Notes under the pieces: generated by a model
Told to the model about the DNA's origin: nothing
The model's database searches: none
Seen by the model: the letters and a program-made list of their open reading frames with translations, nothing else
In this document: positions 1 through 4,896 of the stretch, piece after piece
Layout of the letters: each line of letters begins with the position of its first letter
Numbering within the stretch: position 1 is the stretch's first letter
Source: an uncultured Bacteroidota bacterium
Lineage (GTDB): Bacteria > Bacteroidota > Bacteroidia > Bacteroidales > 4484-276
DNA length: 5,089 nt
Direction of reading: 5' to 3'
Assembly: GCA_903930725.1 (NCBI GenBank)
Contig: CAIYZW010000126.1
Coordinates: 1 to 5,089 of the forward strand
Made by a program: the position numbers and the translations under genes

Positions 1-1
1 G

Positions 2-709
2 TTATCAAAAGTAAAAGCCAACTCTCCGGTCCCGGTAATTGCCAGCATAAACTGTGTAACATCGCATGAATGGCCGGTTTTCGCAACCGAAATTCAAAAA
101 GCCGGTGCCGACGCCATCGAATTAAATATTTCCGTTTTTCCTTTTGATGAAACCGTTTCGAGCAATTATATCGAGGACACCTACGTCAGCATTATCAATG
201 AGGTAAAACGGCATGTAAAAATACCCGTTTGTGCTAAAATTGGTTCATTTTTTACAAATATTCATGGAATCGTTTCGAGGCTTGATGCAGCAAACGTTGA
301 TGGCATCGTGCTTTTCAACCGTTTTTTTATGCCCGACATCAACATCAACGATGGTTCGATTATTTACACCAATTATTTGAGCGAACCCGCCGAAATGACT
401 AACTCCTTGCGATGGATGGGACTTTTATCGCCACACGTAAAATGCGATCTTATTGCTTCAACAGGCATTCACGAATTTGATGCAGTAGTTAAACAGATTA
501 TGGCTGGTGCCGCAGCCACACAGGTATGCTCGGTGCTTTACAAAAAAGGAATTCCATACATCAAAACCATGCTGAGCGATTTGGAGGAATGGATGAACAA
601 ACACCATTATGCCTCAATTGATGCTTTCAGAGGCACAATACTTGCCGGGAAAGCTCACAATGAAGCCTTTGAACGCGTCCAGTTTATGCGGAAGTCTTCG
701 GGGTTTTAG
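2..709 (+). CDS. Dihydroorotate dehydrogenase-like flavoprotein, 5' end missing
   Basis: The reading frame is open from base 2 and stops at 707-709, giving the last 235 residues. Related proteins are about 330 residues long, so roughly the first 95 lie before the window. The ATG at 308 is internal (residue 103), because conserved sequence continues upstream of it. Visible TIM-barrel elements are IASINC near residue 15, ELNIS (Asn42), PVCAKIG (Lys79), GIVLFNRF, then the late FMN-phosphate region STGIHEFDAV...MAGAAATQV. These fit the class 1-like DHOD_like subfamily found in Bacteroidota and other bacteria. Canonical class 1 enzymes have N-x-S-C-P-N, with Cys as catalytic base. Here the stretch reads NISVFP, so Cys, Pro and the second Asn are all absent. 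FMN binding is likely; oxidation of dihydroorotate is doubtful and the real substrate is unknown. No pyrimidine gene is visible nearby. The family call is confident, the function is not. Confidence 0.9.
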   Translation, partial: LSKVKANSPVPVIASINCVTSHEWPVFATEIQKAGADAIELNISVFPFDETVSSNYIEDTYVSIINEVKRHVKIPVCAKIGSFFTNIHGIVSRLDAANVDGIVLFNRFFMPDININDGSIIYTNYLSEPAEMTNSLRWMGLLSPHVKCDLIASTGIHEFDAVVKQIMAGAAATQVCSVLYKKGIPYIKTMLSDLEEWMNKHHYASIDAFRGTILAGKAHNEAFERVQFMRKSSGF

Positions 710-823
710 GGTAAATTTACTTTTACAAAAAATCCGGTTTCACTTTAAAAGCACTCTGATTTGATTTCTTGATGGGTTTATGAAGGCACCAATGTTTGGT
801 TTGGTTAGCGGTTGACGTTTTGT

Positions 824-857
824 AATTCCTCAATAATTTAGCCTGTTGGCAGGAATT
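824..857. terminator. Weak terminator-like stem between convergent genes
   Basis: AATTCCT at 824-830 pairs with AGGAATT at 851-857, a 7-bp stem with a 20-base loop. On the plus strand it is followed by TTCATTT. It lies between the end of the DHOD-like gene and the end of the convergent toxin gene, where a shared terminator would be expected. The stem is AT-rich and its plus-strand position is more than 100 bases past the stop codon, so this is only a candidate. A small alternative hairpin (CCTG/CAGG, 842-853) competes with it. Confidence 0.22.
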
Positions 858-884
858 TTCATTTAATTCAGGTGGCGGCAGCAT

Positions 885-1199
885 TTAAATTTCATCAATT
901 TTGTCAGGATATTGCCTGCAATCAAACAGATTGATGATCTCAATCCGATATTTTTGAGAGTTTATCCAATAGATTATCTTGTAGTTTTTATAAACCAGGT
1001 ACCTGAATTCCTGGATTCGCTTGGTAAGCAGCAATTCTTTTTGTCCAATCAATGGATTTTTCTCCAAATACAAGGATTTGCTGATGATTTCGATGACTAA
1101 TTTTTGAGCAATGGTAAAACCAGCCTTTTCGCAGCAATAGGAAAAAACATCGTCAAGTTTATTCTCGGCAAACTGTGTCCAATAAACCGTTAATCCCAT
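885..1199 (-). CDS. ParE/RelE-fold type II toxin
   Basis: A 104-residue protein with the layout of the RelE/ParE superfamily. It has an N-terminal strand and helix (LTVYWTQFAENKLDDVFSY), a long second helix over about residues 29-48, and the conserved turn NPLIGQ (48-53). Then come the strands EFRYLVYKNYKIIYWI (64-79) with Arg66 and Tyr77, and a C-terminal strand IEIINLFDCRQYP (86-98). Length is normal for the family. ParE-type members poison DNA gyrase and RelE-type members cleave mRNA; the sequence does not settle which applies. The start codon lies inside the 3' end of the antitoxin gene (10-base overlap), which suggests one transcript and coupled translation, with the antitoxin made first. 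The C-terminal residues D93-R95-Q96 and P98 match the usual end of these toxins, and no inactivating lesion is seen. Confidence 0.88.
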   Translation of the reverse strand: MGLTVYWTQFAENKLDDVFSYCCEKAGFTIAQKLVIEIISKSLYLEKNPLIGQKELLLTKRIQEFRYLVYKNYKIIYWINSQKYRIEIINLFDCRQYPDKIDEI

Positions 1200-1432
1200 T
1201 TTTGCATTTTTTTCATTAATTCGCTTGCCGGTGTCAACCTCCCCTCTTCGGAATCTTTCATTGCTTCATCAATTTCAGTATTAAAATGCCCCACACTCAT
1301 CGGTGATAATCTACTTTCGTAAAGTTCGATTTTTTTATTTCTGAGTAAATCTTCCAGTCCGGTTATAATTTCCTCATTTTGCAATCTTAGAAATTCCTGT
1401 ACAAATGCTATTTTCCTTGTTTGTATGTCCAT
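1190..1432 (-). CDS. Antitoxin partner of the ParE/RelE-fold toxin
   Basis: An 80-residue, acidic, probably helical protein encoded directly before and overlapping the toxin. Its N-terminal half (KIAFVQEFLRLQNEEIITGL) resembles the helical start of small Bacteroidota addiction-module antitoxins. Its second half follows their pattern S-x-x-x-F-x-x-x-I-D-x-A with a later G-R and a terminal Trp (here MSVGHFNTEIDEA, EEGRL and MKKMQKWD). In this group the C-terminal part is expected to bind and block the toxin. No ribbon-helix-helix or helix-turn-helix DNA-binding motif is evident by eye, so self-repression is unproven. The ATG at 1430-1432 follows an A-rich leader without a strong Shine-Dalgarno. 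Recognition rests on gene order as much as on sequence. Confidence 0.8.
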   Translation of the reverse strand: MDIQTRKIAFVQEFLRLQNEEIITGLEDLLRNKKIELYESRLSPMSVGHFNTEIDEAMKDSEEGRLTPASELMKKMQKWD

Positions 1433-1502
1433 AATCTTTTTATTGAAAAATTAAAAAGCTATTTAAAATTGAGCCTCATCCTACAGTCGAACAATAATTT
1501 AA

Positions 1503-1528
1503 TCCAAATTTCGGTGTATTTATTTGGA
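1503..1528. promoter_or_regulatory. Candidate TA operator: 7-bp inverted repeat
   Basis: TCCAAAT (1503-1509) and ATTTGGA (1522-1528) form a perfect inverted repeat with a 12-base spacer. It lies just downstream of the candidate minus-strand -7 box at 1532-1539, where transcription of the antitoxin-toxin pair would begin. Type II TA operons are usually self-repressed by the complex binding a palindrome at the promoter, and the position suits that. Repeats of this length in AT-rich DNA also occur by chance, so this is an inference. Confidence 0.35.
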
Positions 1529-1531
1529 ATA

Positions 1532-1565
1532 CAAACATACACATTTTCACGAATTGGCAGGTAAA
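1532..1565 (-). promoter_or_regulatory. Candidate Bacteroidota promoter for the antitoxin-toxin operon
   Basis: Read on the minus strand, 1539-1532 is TATGTTTG, an exact match to the TAnnTTTG -7 consensus used by the Bacteroidota primary sigma factor. A TTTA at 1565-1562 lies 22 bases upstream and is a partial match to the TTTG -33 element, with spacing at the long end of the allowed range. A start a few bases downstream would give a leader of about 90 bases before the antitoxin ATG. Confidence 0.4.
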
Positions 1566-1628
1566 CTTAAGGTTTTGAAGGCCTCAAACTGGCTGAATCG
1601 TACCCCTCAAATAAACCTTTATTACTAA

Positions 1629-1853
1629 TTCTACTTTACTAAAATAAACCTTGCAAACATTTTGAACCACAATAGGCACAGTAGGCCACATAGACATCGA
1701 AATTAAAGTACCTGCCAGTATTTTTACAGCTCAACAAGTCAATTTCTGCTATTATTCTTAAGATTTGAAACACCAAAAACTATGTTGAAAACATTATTTC
1801 AATTGTGAACAATGTGCCTTTTGTGGTTTCTTTTTTATTAAGGTAAAGTAGAA
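1629..1853. repeat. Degenerate fold-back (MITE-like) inverted repeat
   Basis: TTCTACTTTAC at 1629-1639 is the exact reverse complement of 1843-1853 (11/11). Further in, ACCACAATAGGCACA at 1666-1680 matches the reverse complement of 1813-1827 at 14 of 15 bases. ACATAG (1688-1693) pairs with CTATGT (1780-1785). The blocks appear in the same order in both arms, separated by small insertions, so this is one decayed inverted repeat of about 225 bases around a core of roughly 90 bases. No transposase frame lies within it. It could be a non-autonomous transposable element, a remnant of one, or a structured untranslated region. Motifs of the ACCACAAAGGCACA kind recur between genes in Bacteroidota genomes, which favours a dispersed repeat family; this is from memory and was not checked here. 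Confidence 0.6.
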
Positions 1854-1950
1854 CTAAAAGAATAAAATGACGGTCTCCGCATTTTGGCTCAATTATTGCA
1901 AATTTCCATTCAAATTCAATTAAAATTTATTCGGTTAAAAGCAAAATGTT

Positions 1951-3171
1951 ATGAAATCCAAATTGCTCTTTTCGCTTACACTGCTGGTTATCCTGTTTGG
2001 GTGCAATAAAGAAAATATCCAGGCCAAACGCGAACCTAAAATCATTCAATTACCCGAAAAGTCACAACAAATCATCAAACAAAGCAACAAGTTTGGGATT
2101 GATGTTTTTAAGGCAACTTCACAAACCGATGAAGGCAACCTGATGCTTTCACCGCTGAGTGCCAGCACCGCCCTTACAATGCTGCTCAACGGCTGCAATG
2201 GCGACACTTACAACCAGATAAACCAGATGCTTGGCTATGAAAACATGACGATTGCCGAAGTAAACGAAACCTGCCGGAGTTTGGTAAAACAACTTCTCGA
2301 AGCCGATGAAGATGTCCAGCTTGCGCTTGCAAACGCCGTGTGGTATAGGCAGGATTTTTTCGTAAAAACACCATTTCTCGGTACCATGGATTCGTCATTT
2401 AATGCTCACGTCGAAAAGCTTGATTTTACCCTGCCATCAGCCTTAACAAAAATCAACGGCTGGGCAAGCGACAATACCAACGGAAAAATCCCAAAAGTTC
2501 TGGAGGAAATTTCGTCTGATGCAGTCATGTTCCTGATGAACGCACTTTATTTTAAAGGCACCTGGACTAAGCAGTTCGACAAAGATCAAACAAGCATGAA
2601 GCCTTTTTATCCGGATAATGGAAGCCCGATAAATGTTTCGACAATGTTTGGTAAAATACCTTCAAAAACATATTCCACAAACGATTACCAGACTATTGAG
2701 CTAACTTATGGCCGGACAAACTTTTCGATGGTTATTATTGTTCCTGTAAACAGCCTGTCTTCATTTTTGCAAGGTTTTGGAGATGAGCAATGGCAAAATA
2801 TCACCACCGCTTTTGATGAAAATTTGAATTCTTCAGAAATTGAGGTCTCGCTTCCGAAATTTAAATTTACCTACGAAAAAGTTCTCAACGATCAGCTCAA
2901 AAGCCTTGGAATGGCAGATGCCTTCGACTCAGGTCTGGCAGATTTATCCGGCATTTCGGATGATGATATTTTTGTAAGCTTTGTAAAGCAAAACACCTTT
3001 GTTGATGTGAATGAAGAAGGCACCGAGGCAGCAGCTGTTACAACCATTGGTATTGTCGAAACCAGCATGCCAATGCCTTTTGAAGTGAATAAACCTTTCG
3101 TTTTTGCAATCCGTGAGCGAACCACCAACACATTGTTATTTTTAGGAAAAGTGGTAAATCCTGAATACTAA
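1951..3171 (+). CDS. Serpin (serine/cysteine protease inhibitor) lipoprotein
   Basis: A 406-residue complete serpin behind a lipoprotein signal: Lys2/Lys4, a hydrophobic stretch to residue 16, and lipobox LFGC with Cys18. Serpin landmarks occur in order: NLMLSPLSASTALTMLLNG (63-81), INGWASDNTNGKIPKVL (168-184), the core motif NALYFKGTW (197-205), the hinge EEGTEAAAVT (355-364), NKPFVF (380-385) and FLGKVVNP (397-404). The hinge has the small residues of inhibitory serpins, so the loop should insert into sheet A and trap the protease covalently. Counting both from the hinge and back from NKPF, and comparing with alpha-1-antitrypsin, places P1-P1' at Thr371-Ser372. That hints at elastase-like or broad-specificity targets. 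Tannerella forsythia miropin is a characterised serpin from this phylum. Anchoring is to a membrane, plausibly facing outward. The ATG at 1951 has no Shine-Dalgarno, only an A-rich lead. It is probably the first gene of an operon with the next three. Confidence 0.96.
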   Translation: MKSKLLFSLTLLVILFGCNKENIQAKREPKIIQLPEKSQQIIKQSNKFGIDVFKATSQTDEGNLMLSPLSASTALTMLLNGCNGDTYNQINQMLGYENMTIAEVNETCRSLVKQLLEADEDVQLALANAVWYRQDFFVKTPFLGTMDSSFNAHVEKLDFTLPSALTKINGWASDNTNGKIPKVLEEISSDAVMFLMNALYFKGTWTKQFDKDQTSMKPFYPDNGSPINVSTMFGKIPSKTYSTNDYQTIELTYGRTNFSMVIIVPVNSLSSFLQGFGDEQWQNITTAFDENLNSSEIEVSLPKFKFTYEKVLNDQLKSLGMADAFDSGLADLSGISDDDIFVSFVKQNTFVDVNEEGTEAAAVTTIGIVETSMPMPFEVNKPFVFAIRERTTNTLLFLGKVVNPEY

Positions 3172-3222
3172 AAAGGGCAATCGTCATCTGATTTATGATA
3201 TATCAATAAATTATGATTCTTA

Positions 3223-3564
3223 ATGGGTATGAAAAACTTCAACTTTTTGATGATTGGTTTGTTTGTTCTCGTCATTTCGTGTACAAAAAATAACCAGGAT
3301 GATGCAACAACTTTCGCCGGTGCGACCGTTCTCGGAAAAGGGTTAGACTGCGGAAATTCATTTCTGTTAAAATTTGATTCTGATGTAACCGGTTTACCTG
3401 AGAATTTTGATAATACTTTTTATGAGATTAACCTGCCTGACGAATATAAAACCGAAGGCCGGAAAATAAAGGTCGCATTCAGAAGTCCGGAGCCAGACGA
3501 AATAATGGCTTGTACAACCATGGGAATCGGTTATCCGCAAATATTTATAACAAAAGTCAAATAA
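3223..3564 (+). CDS. Small lipoprotein of unknown function, first after the serpin
   Basis: A 113-residue protein with a signal peptide and lipobox VISC (Cys20), leaving a mature domain of about 94 residues. That domain holds two cysteines, Cys43 in GKGLDCGNSF and Cys97 in IMACTTMGIGYP, which may pair once exported. It ends in a strand-like IFITKVK. The middle (FYEINLPDEYKTEGRKIKVAF) looks beta-rich. I recognise the general type as a conserved Bacteroidota hypothetical lipoprotein but know no function. Two in-frame starts, ATG at 3223 and 3229, are separated by one codon; the second gives the more typical start MKNFNF. It lies 51 bases after the serpin with no GC-rich terminator between, and the next gene begins 1 base after its stop, so it is probably cotranscribed with both. 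Confidence 0.85.
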   Translation: MGMKNFNFLMIGLFVLVISCTKNNQDDATTFAGATVLGKGLDCGNSFLLKFDSDVTGLPENFDNTFYEINLPDEYKTEGRKIKVAFRSPEPDEIMACTTMGIGYPQIFITKVK

Positions 3565-3565
3565 A

Positions 3566-3994
3566 ATGCCCATGAATACTATAAGATGGTTTGCCATAGC
3601 CGGCCTGCTGATTTTCGTTTTCGGCAATGTTTCCTGCCAAAAGAATAATGTAAAAAAAAGCCCTATCGACGGGACATGGGTTGAAACTATCAAAAGAACG
3701 GACACCATTGTTTTTGCACCGGAATATGACGGACAAAATGCCACGTTTGAGCTTAAAAGGGGCTTTAGGATTAGCGGAGGATACACCCTCCCTGATTATT
3801 TTTCGGGGCCATATTTGTACAAACTTTCGGGCGATAATATTTCGTTGAATTGGTTTGCGTCGAGTAGCTTTTTTAAATCGTATTATTTCGAATTAATGCC
3901 TGATAAGCGCCATTTTTTGATCGGGAATTTCTTTAAAAACCCTGAGCAAATCGGGAACGAAAGTGATACGCTGGTTTTTATAAGAATCGAATGA
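3566..3994 (+). CDS. Lipoprotein with a possible lipocalin-like beta domain
   Basis: A 142-residue protein with a hydrophobic signal (residues 8-20) and Cys24 in NVSC; Asn at -3 makes the lipobox slightly atypical. The mature part opens with PIDGTWVET (33-41), whose G-x-W resembles the first strand of lipocalin-like barrels in Bacteroidota lipoproteins. It continues as alternating short strands (DTIVF, ATFELKRGFRISG, YLYKLSGDNISLNWF, YYFELMPDKRHFLIGNF, TLVFIRIE). A small antiparallel barrel is a reasonable guess, but the ligand and role are unknown. There is a second start ATG at 3572. The gene begins 1 base after the previous stop and overlaps the next gene by 4 bases (ATGA), strong signs of one operon. 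No cysteine other than the lipidated one is present. Confidence 0.83.
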   Translation: MPMNTIRWFAIAGLLIFVFGNVSCQKNNVKKSPIDGTWVETIKRTDTIVFAPEYDGQNATFELKRGFRISGGYTLPDYFSGPYLYKLSGDNISLNWFASSSFFKSYYFELMPDKRHFLIGNFFKNPEQIGNESDTLVFIRIE

Positions 3995-4329
3995 AACAGC
4001 TATTAATCATTGTGCTATTTGCAACATTATTTTCCGTAAGCTGTAATAAAGCTGAGGATAATATCTCGCTACCACTGTGTATTCAAGTCAAAATCAATGA
4101 TTTTTCGGTTGAATCGTGCGAAGTTGGAGCAAACGTAAAGGAATACATTTTCCAGGGCAAAACAGTTTTCGTTTTTGATCCGGGAACCTGTGGAGCAGAT
4201 ATGACCTCCGAAGTTAGTGACTTTGAATGTATAACCCTTGGATATTTAGGTGGGATTACCGGAAACACGCACATTAACGAAGAGAGTTTTGCAAATGCAG
4301 TTTTTATACAGACTATTTGGAAAAAATAG
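3991..4329 (+). CDS. Cysteine-bearing small lipoprotein (DUF6970-like)
   Basis: A 112-residue protein starting in the ATGA overlap with the upstream gene. The signal peptide ends in SVSC, with Cys18 lipidated. The mature region has four cysteines: Cys30 (LPLC), Cys43 (ESCEVG), Cys67 (DPGTCGADM) and Cys80 (FECITLG). This suggests two disulfides outside the cytoplasm. The pattern P-x-C near the start, then V-K-E-Y-x-x-x-G-K-T-V-F-V-F and a second-half Cys-x-x-D, followed by G-G-I-T-G and a C-terminal I-W-K, resembles Bacteroidota proteins annotated as DUF6970. That match is from memory and is tentative. No catalytic motif is seen. It is the last gene of the serpin cluster; the next gene starts more than 100 bases on. 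The function is unknown. Confidence 0.84.
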   Translation: MKQLLIIVLFATLFSVSCNKAEDNISLPLCIQVKINDFSVESCEVGANVKEYIFQGKTVFVFDPGTCGADMTSEVSDFECITLGYLGGITGNTHINEESFANAVFIQTIWKK

Positions 4330-4450
4330 AAACCTGAAACAGGGTAAAGTGCCAAAGGTATCGCGGATATTATCAAAGCGACCGATTTAATTCTTGCATA
4401 AATTGCTGTTTTACAGGAAAAGCTATCATTGATCATTACCATTTAATGAT

Positions 4451-4458
4451 AAAAAAAA
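4451..4458 (+). other. A8 tract that breaks the frame at the start of the PID-CTERM-like gene
   Basis: Eight adenines follow ATGAT (ATG at 4446-4448). As written, that ATG reads M-I-K-K-I and then stops at 4461-4463. With one more A it would read M-I-K-K-N-L-T-V-A-I-L-I and run straight into the downstream frame, giving a textbook signal peptide. The tract is therefore a sequencing indel, a genuine mutation, or a slippage site. Confidence 0.7.
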
Positions 4459-4480
4459 TTTAACGGTTGCAATTTTAATA

Positions 4481-4639
4481 ATGATTAGTGGGATTTCCCT
4501 TTTAGCACAGGCTCCACCTGCACCACCATCAAGCGCAAACCAGGGTGGCACAGGCCCCGTTGACGGCGGCATTATTTTGTTAATCTCGCTCGCAGCGGGC
4601 TATGGAGGGAAGAAGGTTTTTGATGCAAGGAAGAAATAG
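4481..4639 (+). CDS. Very small exported protein with PID-CTERM-like sorting tail
   Basis: From ATG 4481 this frame gives 52 residues. It reads MISGISLLAQ, a Pro-rich spacer APPAPPSSANQ, a Gly-rich link, PVDGG (26-30), a hydrophobic segment IILLISLAAGYGG (31-43) and the basic tail KKVFDARKK. A PxDGG motif, one hydrophobic helix and a terminal Lys/Arg cluster are the hallmark of the PID-CTERM tail on tiny Bacteroidota proteins, thought to be a sorting or anchoring signal. Upstream the same frame stays open and encodes KKNLTVAILI, completing a signal peptide cut after LLAQA. Its natural ATG (4446) is one base out of frame across an A8 tract, so the intact protein would be 64 residues. As written, either translation starts at 4481 with a shortened signal, or expression needs slippage. 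ATCATT (4425-4430) and AATGAT (4445-4450) could fold over the upstream ATG. The gene product is clear, its true start is not. Confidence 0.75.
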   Translation: MISGISLLAQAPPAPPSSANQGGTGPVDGGIILLISLAAGYGGKKVFDARKK

Positions 4640-4667
4640 GTGGTGGTTGATGAACTGATTCCTTAGA

Positions 4668-4700
4668 CCTGATTGTCGTAAGTTAATCCCGGCAATCAGG
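4668..4700 (+). terminator. Terminator-like hairpin after the PID-CTERM-like gene
   Basis: CCTGATTGTC (4668-4677) pairs with GGCAATCAGG (4691-4700), a 10-bp stem with one G-T pair and a 13-base loop. It begins 28 bases after the stop codon at 4637-4639. The following bases, CTGTTTAGC, hold only a short T run, so termination may be partial. The position, at the end of the plus-strand gene run and before the next promoter, fits a terminator. Confidence 0.55.
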
Positions 4701-4858
4701 CTGTTTAGCTTAAAAATCTGTTGTCTGTTTTAAAAATTTCCAGAATTTCAGATTTCGGTAATTTTCCTTTTTCTTCGATTTTCATCGAAAAAACTTTTCC
4801 GAAAATATCGCATCGCCATCTCAGAAATCTTTACCCTTCCTCCTTTCACTTTGCGCAT

Positions 4859-4866
4859 TATCTTTG
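4859..4866 (+). promoter_or_regulatory. Bacteroidota -7 promoter box for the last gene
   Basis: TATCTTTG matches TAnnTTTG exactly and is followed by C, a common continuation. It lies 30 bases before the ATG at 4897, giving a short leader. No good TTTG -33 element lies at the usual 19-21-base spacing, so the call rests on the -7 box and its position. Upstream, TTCGAT/ATCGAA (4774-4779 and 4784-4789) forms a small AT-rich hairpin with no clear role. The rest of 4701-4858 shows no gene. Confidence 0.55.
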
Positions 4867-4896
4867 CCGGTAGAAATTAGTTGACGAATTTTACCG

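Larger units (their letters stand above)
1433..1950. other. Gene-free intergenic region between the divergent TA and serpin units
   Basis: This 518-base stretch separates the minus-strand toxin-antitoxin operon from the plus-strand serpin operon. I find no credible coding frame in it. It holds the candidate TA promoter and inverted repeat (1503-1565) and the fold-back repeat (1629-1853). From 1854 to 1950 there is an AT-rich leader to the serpin. I found no exact TAnnTTTG box for the serpin; the nearest is TAAGATTTG at 1759-1767, which has one base too many and lies inside the repeat. Confidence 0.7.

Noticed and set aside
308..709. A separate 133-residue gene starting at ATG 308
   Set aside because: Conserved DHODH-like sequence continues in frame upstream to base 2, so this ATG is internal.
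912..1100. Plus-strand open frame of 62 codons
   Set aside because: It is the antisense shadow of the toxin gene, which has a clear family match.
1759..1767. TAAGATTTG as a serpin promoter -7 box
   Set aside because: It has three bases instead of two between TA and TTTG, lacks a -33 partner, and lies inside the fold-back repeat about 180 bases before the gene.
2186..2398. Minus-strand open frame of 70 codons inside the serpin
   Set aside because: The opposite strand carries conserved serpin sequence throughout, and the translated product resembles nothing.
2892..3131. Minus-strand open frame of 79 codons
   Set aside because: It is a shadow of the serpin reactive-loop and C-terminal region.
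3394..3786. Minus-strand open frame of 130 codons
   Set aside because: It lies across two well-supported plus-strand lipoprotein genes, with no start context and no domain.
4333..4343. CCTG-AAA-CAGG hairpin after the last lipoprotein gene
   Set aside because: Only a 4-bp stem with a 3-base loop and no T run; too weak to call a terminator.
4083..4442. Minus-strand open frame of 119 codons
   Set aside because: Most of it is antisense to the four-cysteine lipoprotein gene, and no recognisable motif appears in its translation.
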